Part shown: piece after piece, positions 1 through 8,713 of the stretch | Position numbering within the stretch: position 1 is the stretch's first letter | Layout of the letters: every line of letters begins with the position of its first letter | Assembly (NCBI GenBank): GCA_001282665.1 | Contig: LN874948.1 | Span: forward strand, 440,212 to 504,211 | DNA length: 64,000 nucleotides | Direction of reading: 5' to 3' | From: Clostridiales bacterium mt11 | GTDB lineage: Bacteria > Bacillota > Clostridia > Tissierellales > Tepidimicrobiaceae | Program-made: the position numbers and the translations under genes | The notes under the pieces: generated by a model | Database searches by the model: none | Told to the model about the DNA's origin: nothing | What the model saw: the letters and a program-made list of their open reading frames with translations, nothing else

Positions 1-1
1 A

Positions 2-832
2 TTGATGCCCGTATTACTTCTAACCTTGATAATCTTAATTATTAGATCTATAACCCTTGATGGCGCCGTAAAAGGATTGGAGTTTCTTTTTAAACCCGAT
101 TTTTCTCAACTTACTACCCAATCGGTGTTAGAAGCATTAGGTCATTCCTTTTATTCCTTAAGCTTAGGTATGGGAATCATCATTACCTATGGAAGTTATA
201 TAAAAAAAGAGGAGGACTTAGTATCTCTATCATTAAAAGTTATAGCAGCAGATACGATAATCGCACTTATGGCAGGAATAGTTATCTTCCCAGCAGTGTT
301 TGCTTATGGTTTTGAACCAGGAGCTGGTCCTTCCCTTGTATTTATTACATTGCCTGCTGTATTTCAAGGGATGCCCTTTGGTTCCTTTTTTGAGACATTA
401 TTTTTTCTACTTATAGGTATTGCAGCAATAACCTCCACTATATCATTACTAGAGGTATCTGTAACCTTTATAACTGAAGAATTCCATATGAGTAGGAAAA
501 AAGCAACCATCTTACTTTCCATTGGAGTATTTCTATTATCAATACCAAGCACTCTATCCTTTGGGATTTGGAGTGGTGTGAAGATATTTAGTCTGTCCAT
601 ATTCGACTTATTTGACTATATAGCTTCATATATATTCTTACCATTAAGCGGAATACTGACCTGTATATTTGTTGGATGGGTATGGGGAACTAAGGACGCC
701 TTCAATGAAATTTCTAGCGATGGTTTGTATCCTTTTAGTGGATATAAGGTATATAATACAACAATTAAATATATAGCACCTATTGCAATATTCATAATAT
801 TGCTATATTCCACCAATATTATAAAATTATAA
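2..832 (+). CDS. Sodium-dependent amino-acid symporter (NSS/SNF family), 3' part
   Basis: This is the last 276 residues of a neurotransmitter:sodium symporter family protein. The beginning lies before the window, so the first codon here is not a start. The visible part has about seven hydrophobic segments and the family stretch SLSLGMGIIITYGSY near residue 52, which in LeuT/MhsT-type proteins belongs to the central helices around the Na+ and substrate site. Full-length bacterial members have about 450 residues. It converges on trpB and shares a bidirectional terminator with it. The substrate cannot be read from sequence. Because its neighbour is controlled by a Trp T-box, tryptophan is a reasonable guess, but only a guess. 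Confidence 0.9.
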   Translation: MMPVLLLTLIILIIRSITLDGAVKGLEFLFKPDFSQLTTQSVLEALGHSFYSLSLGMGIIITYGSYIKKEEDLVSLSLKVIAADTIIALMAGIVIFPAVFAYGFEPGAGPSLVFITLPAVFQGMPFGSFFETLFFLLIGIAAITSTISLLEVSVTFITEEFHMSRKKATILLSIGVFLLSIPSTLSFGIWSGVKIFSLSIFDLFDYIASYIFLPLSGILTCIFVGWVWGTKDAFNEISSDGLYPFSGYKVYNTTIKYIAPIAIFIILLYSTNIIKL

Positions 833-837
833 AAAAT

Positions 838-873
838 AAAAAAGCATCTACATTTTAAAATGGATGCTTTTTT
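838..873. terminator. Bidirectional rho-independent terminator between symporter and trpB
   Basis: The inverted repeat AAAGCATC / GATGCTTT is separated by an AT-rich loop and flanked by an A run on the left and a T run on the right. It can therefore end both the plus-strand symporter transcript and the minus-strand trpB transcript. Confidence 0.85.
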
Positions 874-883
874 ATTTTTCTCT

Positions 884-2056
884 TCAGATTCTATTTCCCA
901 TCTCCATTATTTGTTCCATATCCTTATCTCCTCTACCAGATAAGTTTATTATAATTATTTTATCCTTTGGTAAAGTAGAAGCTAATTTCATTCCATAGGC
1001 AACAGCATGGGAACTTTCTAATGCAGGTATTATTCCTTCTAGCTTTGATAGTTTATAGAAGGCATCTAAAGCTTCCCTATCTGTAACGGATACATATTTT
1101 GCTCTTCCTGTATCCTTGTAGTAGCTATGCTCAGGTCCAACCCCTGGATAATCCAATCCCGCTGCAACGGAATGAATATTAGTCGTTTCTTCATCTAAAA
1201 TATAGCATTTGAACCCATGAATTACACCTATATCACCTTTTGAAATGGAGGCTGCATGAAAACCTGAATCCATACCTTTACCTCCCGGTTCTACTCCAAT
1301 CATATTGACTTCCTTGTCATCAACAAAGGGATGAAATAGACCAATGGCATTACTTCCTCCTCCTATACAGGCAATGAGATAATCGGCTAATCTTCCTTCC
1401 TGTTGAAGTATTTGTTTTCTTGCTTCTCTTCCAATTACACTCTGAAACTCCCTTACCATTAGAGGATATGGATGAGGTCCAACAGCAGAACCGAATAAGT
1501 AAAATGTATCCTGAGAATTCAATACAAAATCCTCTAATGCTTTATCAACAGCTTCCTTTAAAGTTGCATTACCATCAAATACTGGTACTACATTGGCACC
1601 TAACATCTTCATTCTAAAGACATTATGCTCCTGCCTTTTTACGTCCACTGCACCCATATATACGGTACAATCAATGCCAAATAAAGCACATACCGTAGCA
1701 GTTGCTACTCCATGTTGTCCTGCTCCTGTTTCTGCAATTATCCTCTTTTTATTAACCCTTTTAGCCAACAGTATTTGACCTAGAGCATTGTTTATCTTAT
1801 GAGCACCTGTATGGTTAAGATCTTCCCTTTTTAAATATATCTTTGCTCCACCAGCATGTTTTGTCAATCTCTCTGCATAATATAATGGGCTTTCCCTACC
1901 AACATACTGCTTAAAGTAGTAATCCAACTCCCTATTAAAATCTTCATCATCTATATACCTGTAAAATGTTTTTTCTAAATCATTTAACACCACCTTTAAT
2001 GATTCTGGTACATAAGCACCACCAAATTGTCCAAAATATCCATTACTCTTTTCCAT
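884..2056 (-). CDS. trpB: Tryptophan synthase beta chain
   Basis: TrpB condenses indole (or indole delivered by TrpA) with L-serine to make tryptophan, using PLP. The 390-residue product starts GYFGQFGGAYVPE and carries the PLP-lysine segment HKINNALGQ, the glycine-rich phosphate loop GGGSNAIG and the motif ETGAGQHGVATA, all typical of the TrpB1 subfamily. I chose the ATG at 2056 because AGGAGG lies just upstream; the longer open frame runs back into the leader hairpin. The gene stands alone, with no trpA or other trp genes in the window. It lies behind a Trp T-box leader, so it is probably expressed when charged tRNA-Trp is scarce. A role in indole salvage is an inference. Confidence 0.96.
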   Translation of the reverse strand: MEKSNGYFGQFGGAYVPESLKVVLNDLEKTFYRYIDDEDFNRELDYYFKQYVGRESPLYYAERLTKHAGGAKIYLKREDLNHTGAHKINNALGQILLAKRVNKKRIIAETGAGQHGVATATVCALFGIDCTVYMGAVDVKRQEHNVFRMKMLGANVVPVFDGNATLKEAVDKALEDFVLNSQDTFYLFGSAVGPHPYPLMVREFQSVIGREARKQILQQEGRLADYLIACIGGGSNAIGLFHPFVDDKEVNMIGVEPGGKGMDSGFHAASISKGDIGVIHGFKCYILDEETTNIHSVAAGLDYPGVGPEHSYYKDTGRAKYVSVTDREALDAFYKLSKLEGIIPALESSHAVAYGMKLASTLPKDKIIIINLSGRGDKDMEQIMEMGNRI

Positions 2057-2084
2057 AGATTTAACCTCCTTTAATTTTTTGAAT

Positions 2085-2345
2085 AAAAAAACCTTCACCC
2101 TAAAAAATATTAGGGTGAAGGTTGAATTCACGGTACCACCTAAATTATACATAAACGTATCTCTCTTAATGGGACACTAACATGTCCTGTCCACAGATAA
2201 CGGTTGGCTTCCGGCAGATGATACTCATATTTTTCCCATCGCTTCTTTAGGGTCCATTCATTAAAATCTATATCACCAAGTTCTCACCAGCCTTGGCTCA
2301 CTGTAAATAATCAATTTTAACTACTCTTCCCTATCACAGAATTTT
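2085..2345 (-). promoter_or_regulatory. T-box leader (tryptophan specifier) of trpB
   Basis: On the minus strand the leader contains the conserved T-box sequence AGGTGGTACCGTG (about 2128-2140), which pairs with the tRNA acceptor end. It is followed by a terminator hairpin (2090-2123; stem AACCTTCACCCTA / TAGGGTGAAGGTT plus a T run). Upstream is a long Stem I region with AG-box-like GAGAAC and GTGAG elements and a specifier context GAATGGACC (about 2250). The codon in that position reads UGG, so the riboswitch senses uncharged tRNA-Trp. The T-box class is well established; the exact Stem I fold was not computed. Confidence 0.92.
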
Positions 2346-2432
2346 ATTCTTATAAAATTAATTAAACATCATTATATACTAAAATATTCAATTTTGCAAG
2401 ATGGAATTAAATACTTCGTCTTTACTAACCTT

Positions 2433-3416
2433 TTAATCTTTAAATATCTCCTGTATTATCCTTAAAAAATTTTTATATTTAATCTTTTCAATATCTTCTT
2501 TTGAATACCCTCTGTTTTCCATTATCTCTATTAGCTTTGGAACTTTTATAATATTTTCAAAACCAATTGTACTTGCTGATTCATCTTCTGCAAAGAACTT
2601 CATAGTTTCTCCAGCTAGATAATCATCAAAATCAAAACCAAATCCTACATGGTCAATTCCCATTACTTCTATCATGTGGTCGAGATGGTTAGCTAAGTGT
2701 TCTATATCCCTTTCATCTTTTTTATCTGAAACAAAATCGGAGAAGGCATTTAGCCCAACAACTCCACCTTTTTTTCCTATCTCCTTTAGCTGAACATCCG
2801 TTAAATTTCTAGGAGAGTCGCATAAAGCTCTACAATTAGAATGGGAAGCAATAAAAGGTCTTGTGGCTACTTCGCAGATATCCCAAAAGCTCTTTTCATT
2901 TGCATGAGATACATCAACTATCATTCCAAGTTGTTCTAATCTTTTAACTGCCTCTACACCATACTTAGTCAATCCTCTATTTGGATCACCTTTTACTCCT
3001 GTAGCTAATTTGTTTTGCTCATTCCACGTAAGAGTTGCGTGTCTTAATCCGAGCATATATAAGACATTTAACAAGTCAATATTCTCATCTATATAACTAA
3101 GTCCTTCTGAACCAATAACGACGGCAAATCTATTGGTATCTATAGCTTCTTTTATATCGCTATATTTTCTTATTACCTTAAAGATATCCTGATTACTAGT
3201 TATCTCTACAGACATATTTTCTATAATTTCAAATGCTCTTTTCTGTGGGTTTTTATCGTTTGGAGGATCTAACCAAATAACAAATATCCCACCATTTACT
3301 CCACCTTTTTTATATCTTTCTAAATGATAAGATTTAAAAACATCTTCCATTCCGTCTTGTCTTTTAACTGTTACATCTGTCCAAATATCTCCATGTGCAT
3401 CAAATATCATATTCAT
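2433..3416 (-). CDS. Membrane dipeptidase, peptidase family M19
   Basis: This is a 327-residue zinc dipeptidase of the renal dipeptidase (M19) family, which cleaves dipeptides, often with D-residues. The N-terminal metal motif is FDAHGDIW (H-x-D). Family segments HATLTWNEQN, IVDVSHANEKSFWDI, SHSNCRALCDSPRNLTD and DHVGFGFDFD follow in the expected order. There is no signal peptide, so it is probably cytoplasmic. Two ATGs lie close together (3416 and 3410) behind AAGGATGGG, so the start is uncertain by two codons. It is transcribed alone. Confidence 0.92.
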   Translation of the reverse strand: MNMIFDAHGDIWTDVTVKRQDGMEDVFKSYHLERYKKGGVNGGIFVIWLDPPNDKNPQKRAFEIIENMSVEITSNQDIFKVIRKYSDIKEAIDTNRFAVVIGSEGLSYIDENIDLLNVLYMLGLRHATLTWNEQNKLATGVKGDPNRGLTKYGVEAVKRLEQLGMIVDVSHANEKSFWDICEVATRPFIASHSNCRALCDSPRNLTDVQLKEIGKKGGVVGLNAFSDFVSDKKDERDIEHLANHLDHMIEVMGIDHVGFGFDFDDYLAGETMKFFAEDESASTIGFENIIKVPKLIEIMENRGYSKEDIEKIKYKNFLRIIQEIFKD

Positions 3417-3620
3417 CCCATCCTTATTATAATTTTCTATTAACTCATATTAACAATTTCTTTAAATATTAAGAAGAAGAAACCCTTCTTAATATTTATT
3501 ATAACTTAAAAATCTTTCCAAAGAATAAAATTACAAATAAATTTGTAAAGGCAATTATTGCTGTGCAGTACGAGTCTTTCCTTATGCTGTTTCACTTTTT
3601 TTCAATTAGAGTGACTAAAT
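3417..3620. other. Intergenic stretch with one hairpin
   Basis: No gene is visible here. An imperfectly placed inverted repeat, ATATTAAGAAG / CTTCTTAATAT (about 3467-3495), sits just upstream of the dipeptidase. It lacks a clear T run on either strand, so I do not call it a terminator; it could be an operator or a leader hairpin. Confidence 0.4.
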
Positions 3621-3668
3621 AAAAACCATAATTTACGATACCTATTTGTATCACAAATTATGGTTTAT
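3621..3668 (-). terminator. Rho-independent terminator
   Basis: Inverted repeat AACCATAATTT / AAATTATGGTT followed on the minus strand by TTTTT. It lies just downstream of the 3697-4239 gene. Confidence 0.8.
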
Positions 3669-3696
3669 TATATAGTTCATCATAAAAAACTTTTAA

Positions 3697-4239
3697 TTAT
3701 TTACTAACTACCTCTACTAACTTTTCTTCTACATAATCCTTTAAATCTTTATCTCCTATAGTTACCTTTCTTTCTTCATAAATATCTGGCATAACCCTGA
3801 AAAAGTTAATTACAAGTTTATTTTCATCTATAATATATTCATCTATATGACCAGGAATAAATATTACCTCTATTTGCTCATAACCAAAATCACCATTAAT
3901 TCCATTTAATTTATCTATTAAATTATCTAAGTTAAGCAATTTTAAAGGTTTTACCATCATGTTTGTGAATTCTAAATCTTCCAGCATCCACATATTGTTA
4001 TTCCAATACTTTCTATCCTTTTTGCTTTCACTATTAAGCAGTTCACTATTGGAAATAGCACTAAGTACTTTTCTTACAGATTCCTTGTCAAATTCTTCTC
4101 CATATAGATATTTCATCTCTGGAAAATCTGCTATACTCAATATATAGGACTCTCCTACTTTTTCCTTTTCACTAGTCGCTTGCCAGTAGTATAGTAACGC
4201 TTCTACCACATCTAGATTTGTCTTGATACTTTTGATCAT
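3697..4239 (-). CDS. Conserved hypothetical protein, 180 residues
   Basis: I do not recognise the family with confidence. The ATG at 4239 is chosen because AAGGAG lies 8 bases upstream; the open frame extends further but without a ribosome site. The product is soluble and acidic/basic mixed, with no signal peptide or membrane segment. It begins with a predicted helical part (DVVEALLYYWQATSEKEK) and ends in a beta-rich part (YEQIEVIFIPGHIDEYIID). It is a single-gene unit with its own terminator. The function is unknown. Confidence 0.75.
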   Translation of the reverse strand: MIKSIKTNLDVVEALLYYWQATSEKEKVGESYILSIADFPEMKYLYGEEFDKESVRKVLSAISNSELLNSESKKDRKYWNNNMWMLEDLEFTNMMVKPLKLLNLDNLIDKLNGINGDFGYEQIEVIFIPGHIDEYIIDENKLVINFFRVMPDIYEERKVTIGDKDLKDYVEEKLVEVVSK

Positions 4240-4359
4240 ACTAACACTCCTTGTATAATTGATATTGTTAATTCTTCTATTATTATACACCTATTACGAG
4301 TATATTTTCCAGTTTTCTAATAATTTCTAAATAAATACTACATCTATTTTTAATTCATA

Positions 4360-5192
4360 TTATTTAATAAACTTGTCCTCTTTTAGCTCCTTAAATGCTA
4401 AATCCAATTCTTCTTTAGTATTCATAACTATTGGACCACCCCAAACTATTGGTTCCCCTATGGGCTTCCCCGATAGCAATAAAAACCTTACTCCTTTTTC
4501 ATTGGTCGTCACTTCAATCTTATCCCCAAAATCATATAAAATCCCTGTACCTACTGAATGTACCGTTTCATCTTCTATATCAATATACCTTCTCCATCAA
4601 CTACTAAAGCAAATACCGTTGATTCAGTATCCGTTTCATATACAAACTTTCCATCTTTCTTTATAGTTATATCCATAAAAATTGGATTAATGCTAATTTC
4701 TTTAACTGGTCCAGTGACATCTTTATATTTTCCAGCAACGATTTTAACCAAGACATCTTTTTCTTCTATTTCAGGTATTTTATCTTTTTTAATATCCCTA
4801 TATTTAGGATCAATCATCTTATTTTTTGAAGATAGATTCGCCCACAGTTGAACTCCTAACATATTCGGACTTTCCTTTGGCATCTCTTGATGAATTATTC
4901 CACTTCCTGCTGTCATCCACTGACAATCTCCGTTTCCAATAATACCTTTATTCCCTAAACTATCACCATGTTCAACTTTTCCCTCAATAAAATAGGTAAT
5001 GGTTTCAATACCTCTATGAGGATGCCATGGAAATCCTTTAATATAGTCATTAGGATCCTTAGTATTAAAAAAATCTAATAATAGAAATGGATCCAATTCA
5101 GGTACCTCATGATAGCCAAAGATTCTATTAAGCTTAACTCCCGCCCCATCGACGGATTCCTTACCTTTATATATCTTTTTAACAGTTCGCAT
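4360..5192 (-). pseudogene. Pirin family protein gene, interrupted by a frameshift
   Basis: The first frame (5192 to 4575) gives 205 residues with pirin hallmarks: FGYHEVPELDPFLLLDFF, FPWHPHRGIETITY with the metal-binding histidines, and WMTAGSGIIHQEMP. It stops after VVDGEGILI. The expected C-terminal cupin continues in the next frame: DIEDETVHSVGTG, then GKPIGEPIVWGGPIVMNT, ending at 4360. The whole span is two bases more than a multiple of three, so one base is missing near 4578-4586. The intact family length (about 277 residues) is restored by a 1-base correction. It is either a real inactivating mutation or a sequencing error. Pirins are cupin proteins, some with quercetinase activity. 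Confidence 0.85.
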
Positions 5193-5230
5193 TTTATCCT
5201 CCCAATAAACACATATATATCCTTATAACC

Positions 5231-5785
5231 TCAAATTATCAAGTCCTCTACAGGCTTCCTTGTACCTGGATTTTCCATGGCCTTTATATTATCTGGTAAA
5301 TCTTCTTTATTGCCATATTTACCAACTGCAATTACAGTTATTATAGAATAATCATCTGAGATATTATATATCTCTCTAGCTTTATCCTTGCTGAATCCTC
5401 CCATTGCATGAGTTATAAGTCCTCTTCTTTGTGCTTCTAAGGATAAATATCCCCAAGCTGTACCTGCATCAAACATATGCCAATAATTATCCTTTCCATT
5501 ACGATCAAATGAATTTTTAGATAATAACAAAATTAATACTGGGGCTTTACTAGCCCAAACCTTGTTACCATCGAAAAGAATCTCGTTCATCTTCTGTAGC
5601 TCTTCTTTGTCTTGGGCTACAATAAATCTCCATGGCTGTTCATTAAAACATGAAGGTGCATATCTTGCTGCTTCAAGTATTCCCATTATATCTTCATGGC
5701 TAATCTCTTCACTACTAAAAGCCCTTGGGGACCATCTTTCTTTAATATCTACTAATATTTCTGAATTAAAATCTCTGTTTTCCAT
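5231..5785 (-). CDS. Nitroreductase family protein
   Basis: This is a 184-residue FMN-dependent oxidoreductase of the nitroreductase superfamily. Seen motifs are RWSPRAFSSEEI (FMN phosphate/ribityl contacts), ARYAPSCFNEQPWRF (the usual SxxNxQPW segment) and THAMGGFSKDKAR near the C-terminus. The start at 5785 follows AGGAGAG; an upstream in-frame ATG lacks a ribosome site. Members reduce nitro groups, quinones or flavins with NAD(P)H and act as homodimers in the cytoplasm. The exact substrate is unknown. It is next to the pirin gene in the same direction (38 bases away) and may be co-transcribed with it. Confidence 0.9.
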   Translation of the reverse strand: MENRDFNSEILVDIKERWSPRAFSSEEISHEDIMGILEAARYAPSCFNEQPWRFIVAQDKEELQKMNEILFDGNKVWASKAPVLILLLSKNSFDRNGKDNYWHMFDAGTAWGYLSLEAQRRGLITHAMGGFSKDKAREIYNISDDYSIITVIAVGKYGNKEDLPDNIKAMENPGTRKPVEDLII

Positions 5786-5859
5786 AATATCAATCTCTCC
5801 TAACAAATTATCTTTACCTATTGTATGCCCCAAAATATAGATTTTAACCATTAAATCTA

Positions 5860-5893
5860 AAAAGCTGTACTTAACTAAAAGTCAAATACAGCT
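5860..5893 (-). terminator. Rho-independent terminator
   Basis: Minus-strand stem AGCTGTA...TACAGCT followed by TTTTTAG. It separates the small Cse60-like gene from the nitroreductase. Confidence 0.7.
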
Positions 5894-5932
5894 CATTTAT
5901 TTTAATGATTATTATTTAATTCTTATAATTAA

Positions 5933-6100
5933 CTATTCCCTTTCTTCGTATGTGATTATGGCTAAGTACACATTACCATGTTGTGTATACTCGATATCTA
6001 TTATCTCCAGTAAGGTATCTTCATTATCCACTATCCATTCATTTACCTTTTCTTCAAGGCTTGAGCCATCATTATAATCTACTAGCGATACATGTTTCAT
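5933..6100 (-). CDS. Small Cse60-like protein, 55 residues
   Basis: This short gene has a perfect ribosome site (AAGGAG, 8 bases before ATG 6100) and its own terminator. The product begins MKHVSLVDYNDGSSLEEKVN, continues WIVDNEDTLLEIIDIEY and ends YLAIITYEERE. The layout (an N-terminal beta strand, an amphipathic helix after LEEKVN, then two strands ending IxYEE/RE) resembles the ~60-residue sporulation protein Cse60 of Bacillus. I infer a Cse60-like protein from this pattern, not from an alignment. Its molecular role is unknown even in Bacillus. Confidence 0.6.
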   Translation of the reverse strand: MKHVSLVDYNDGSSLEEKVNEWIVDNEDTLLEIIDIEYTQHGNVYLAIITYEERE

Positions 6101-6199
6101 CTCACCACTCCTTTGTCATCTAGTTATAAATAATATATTCACTAAAAGGAGTATAGTTGCCTGTCTTTTTAATAATGATGACTATTAATATGACTTAGC

Positions 6200-7039
6200 C
6201 TATTTGATTTTTATTCCATTTTCTATAAATTCTATCCTTCTCTCCTTTAATAATTTTCCTATAGCCTTCTTAAAAGCCGATTTACTTATGTTTAACTCCT
6301 TTCTTATCTCTTGGGGTGAGCTATAATCATTCAGCAATAATGTGCCTCCATTTTTCATAGCCTTATTTAAGATTATCTCCGCATCTTTTTCTATTTCCAT
6401 ATAAGATTTATCTCTTAAGCTAAGGTCTAATTTTCCATCTTCTTTCACCCCAACTACCCTTAGTTTTACTTCTTCTCCAGGTATATAAACTCCAATTAAT
6501 TCTTTTTTAGGTATTAATCCTTCATATCTATTATCTACTGCTACAAAAGCACCAAATTCCTCATTTATGCTATAGATAGTACCCTTTACCCAATCATTTT
6601 CCTTATAAGGGGAGTCACTCTCAAGGAAATCCCTAATCCTCATAGTACCACAGAGCCTATCACTTTTATCGATATATAGTCCTATTAAATATTCTCTACC
6701 CTTCTCCAATTTCATGGTTTGCTCTTTAAAGGGTAAAAACAAATCCTTCTCCAATCCCCAATCCAAAAATGCACCTATCCTAGTTATATCCACCACTTTT
6801 AAAAGCCCTATACTTCCTAAAGTTACCTTTGGTCTTTTAGTAGTAGCAATCATTCTATCCTTAGAATCTTTATAAATAAATACTTCTATTTCTTCTCCTA
6901 CTTTTATACCTTCTGGCACTTCCTTTTTAGGCAACAATACATCTTTATCAGCCTTACTACTGTCTTTAGTGTTTAAATATACACCTACCGAAGTATTCCT
7001 CTTTACTTCTAAACTTTGTATCCTACCAAGTTCTATCAT
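6200..7039 (-). CDS. cvfB: S1 RNA-binding domain protein, CvfB family
   Basis: The 279-residue protein has the CvfB/YitL architecture: three OB-fold (S1-like) units and a C-terminal winged-helix. The first S1 starts at LGRIQSLEV. The second carries DITRIGAFLDWGLEKDLFLP (about residues 83-102), and the third carries VKGTIYSINEEFGAFVAV (about 144-161). The tail EIRKELNISKSAFKKAIGKL is the winged helix. CvfB binds RNA and affects virulence-factor expression in staphylococci; here the role is inferred to be RNA-related regulation. The ATG at 7039 follows AAAGAGGTG. Confidence 0.92.
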   Translation of the reverse strand: MIELGRIQSLEVKRNTSVGVYLNTKDSSKADKDVLLPKKEVPEGIKVGEEIEVFIYKDSKDRMIATTKRPKVTLGSIGLLKVVDITRIGAFLDWGLEKDLFLPFKEQTMKLEKGREYLIGLYIDKSDRLCGTMRIRDFLESDSPYKENDWVKGTIYSINEEFGAFVAVDNRYEGLIPKKELIGVYIPGEEVKLRVVGVKEDGKLDLSLRDKSYMEIEKDAEIILNKAMKNGGTLLLNDYSSPQEIRKELNISKSAFKKAIGKLLKERRIEFIENGIKIK

Positions 7040-7112
7040 AAATACACCTCTTTATCATATTTATTCTAAATATGATTCTATCATATTTAATATATAATTC
7101 CCTACATTATTG

Positions 7113-7147
7113 ATAAAAAAACATCTAAATAAATTAGATGTTTTTAA
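7113..7147 (-). terminator. Rho-independent terminator of the MATE gene
   Basis: Stem AACATCTAA / TTAGATGTT with a T run on the minus strand. The stem overlaps the stop codon region of the upstream exporter gene. Confidence 0.85.
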
Positions 7148-8517
7148 AAGCTTCTTTCCACATTCACTATGTTTTTCTGCCAAGTGTTCCTTCTATATAT
7201 TAAAAATCCATATATGCAGACTATTAAGTTGCTAACACTCATAGATATCCAAATACCTGTTGGACCAATATTTGTTAAATGTTTAAATAAAAGTATCATA
7301 GGTAATCTAACAAACCATAAACGTCCTATTTCCATAGACATAGAATATTTAGTATGCCCCGAACCTTGAAATACGCCTTTTAATACGTTAAATATTCCCA
7401 TCAGCGGAGTAAACAATGCACTATATCTAAGATAAGAAATTCCTTGAGTTATAACTTCCATATCATCTTTTGACTGCATAAATATATTGATTATCTCCTT
7501 ATCCTTCCAAAGCATAAAAGCACAACCTATCACACCAATAATAACTGTAAACTTTAACGCTTTTCTAAAACCTTCCTTCACTCTATCTATTTGACCTGCT
7601 CCTATGTTTTGACCAACAATAGAAGTTAAAGCTGCTCCAATACCTCCAGCAGGCTGCATAACAAGAGATGTAATCCTATTTACCATGCCATAAGCAGCCA
7701 TAGTTGAAGTTCCATAGGATGCAATAAAGCTATTAAGTACCATAAATCCTAAAGCTGAACCGGACTGCCCAACAGATGAAGGTAATGCAACACCTATTAT
7801 CTTATCTACCCTTTCCTTATCAAATTTAAAATCTTTAATACTTGGTCTTATCATAGTAGAGGATTTCATCAGTACCAATATACCTAATACGGCAAGTATT
7901 GCCCTTGATAGTAAAGTTGCGATTGCCGCTCCAGCTATTCCCATATCTAAATTAAAAATAAATATAGGGTCTAATACTACATTGAGTACGGCACTAATCC
8001 CACTCAATATAGTAGGGGTTAATGTATTACCTTGAGCAGTCATAATAGAGTTAAAATTGAAGAATAAAAACATAAAGGGCATATCCAAGAAGGTTATCTT
8101 TAAATATGTATTACTGTATTTTGCTAAATCTCCAGTTGCTCCCATTAGCTTTATTACATATGGACTTATTATGTACCCTATGATTGCAAATATAACAGAA
8201 GTTATCATAGATATTACAATTATCTGATTTGCATATTCATTCGCTTCTTCGTACTCATTAGCTCCTATAAACTGGGACAATATAGATGTACCTGCAATAG
8301 ATAGTCCAAACCCAATAGAAATAAATAAAAAATTTACTGGCCAAACAAAAGATGTTGCTGCAAATTGGACTGAACCTAATTTGCTTACCCAAATTCCGTC
8401 TGCCAGGTTGTAAAAAGTTTGAATTAAATTGTTCACCATAATAGGAAAAGACAATATTATTAATGCCTTATATATGTCCCCATTAAGTATAATATCTTTT
8501 CTATTCCGTTTTTCCAT
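7144..8517 (-). CDS. MATE family multidrug/toxin exporter
   Basis: This is a 457-residue integral membrane protein with about 12 hydrophobic segments in two homologous halves. The first half begins IYKALIILSFPIMVNNLIQ, as in MATE proteins of the DinF/NorM-like branch. Members export cationic drugs or metabolites in exchange for Na+ or H+. Start ATG 8517 has GGTGAT upstream. It is divergent from the S4 gene and shares an intergenic region holding a Fur-type palindrome, so it could also be under that regulator. The substrate is unknown. Confidence 0.93.
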   Translation of the reverse strand: MEKRNRKDIILNGDIYKALIILSFPIMVNNLIQTFYNLADGIWVSKLGSVQFAATSFVWPVNFLFISIGFGLSIAGTSILSQFIGANEYEEANEYANQIIVISMITSVIFAIIGYIISPYVIKLMGATGDLAKYSNTYLKITFLDMPFMFLFFNFNSIMTAQGNTLTPTILSGISAVLNVVLDPIFIFNLDMGIAGAAIATLLSRAILAVLGILVLMKSSTMIRPSIKDFKFDKERVDKIIGVALPSSVGQSGSALGFMVLNSFIASYGTSTMAAYGMVNRITSLVMQPAGGIGAALTSIVGQNIGAGQIDRVKEGFRKALKFTVIIGVIGCAFMLWKDKEIINIFMQSKDDMEVITQGISYLRYSALFTPLMGIFNVLKGVFQGSGHTKYSMSMEIGRLWFVRLPMILLFKHLTNIGPTGIWISMSVSNLIVCIYGFLIYRRNTWQKNIVNVERSF

Positions 8518-8613
8518 TTAATCACCTAGCTTTTATTATTTAGAGACTCTAAGAATATTATATCATTCTTTTAAAAAATGGGAAGTATAAAATCAAAACT
8601 AAATTTTTTACCA

Positions 8614-8640
8614 TGTAAATGATAATAATTATCATTTACA
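8614..8640. promoter_or_regulatory. Fur-type operator, perfect 27-bp palindrome
   Basis: The sequence is a perfect inverted repeat with half-site TGTAAATGATAAT around a central A at 8627. Its core TGATAAT-A-ATTATCA is exactly the 7-1-7 Fur box described for Gram-positive bacteria. It lies between the divergent MATE gene and the S4 paralogue, 74 bases before the S4 start. Zur and PerR boxes are related in layout but differ in the core, so Fur is the first choice. Confidence 0.85.
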
Positions 8641-8713
8641 TTTAGATTGTTTTGTGGTATATTTATATTGGCTCTAAATTATCGCGGCAAAATATAAGAT
8701 GGAGTTGATAATT

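Noticed and set aside
3464..3497. Hairpin ATATTAAGAAG / CTTCTTAATAT as a terminator
   Set aside because: No T run follows on either strand and it is upstream, not downstream, of a gene in the relevant direction.
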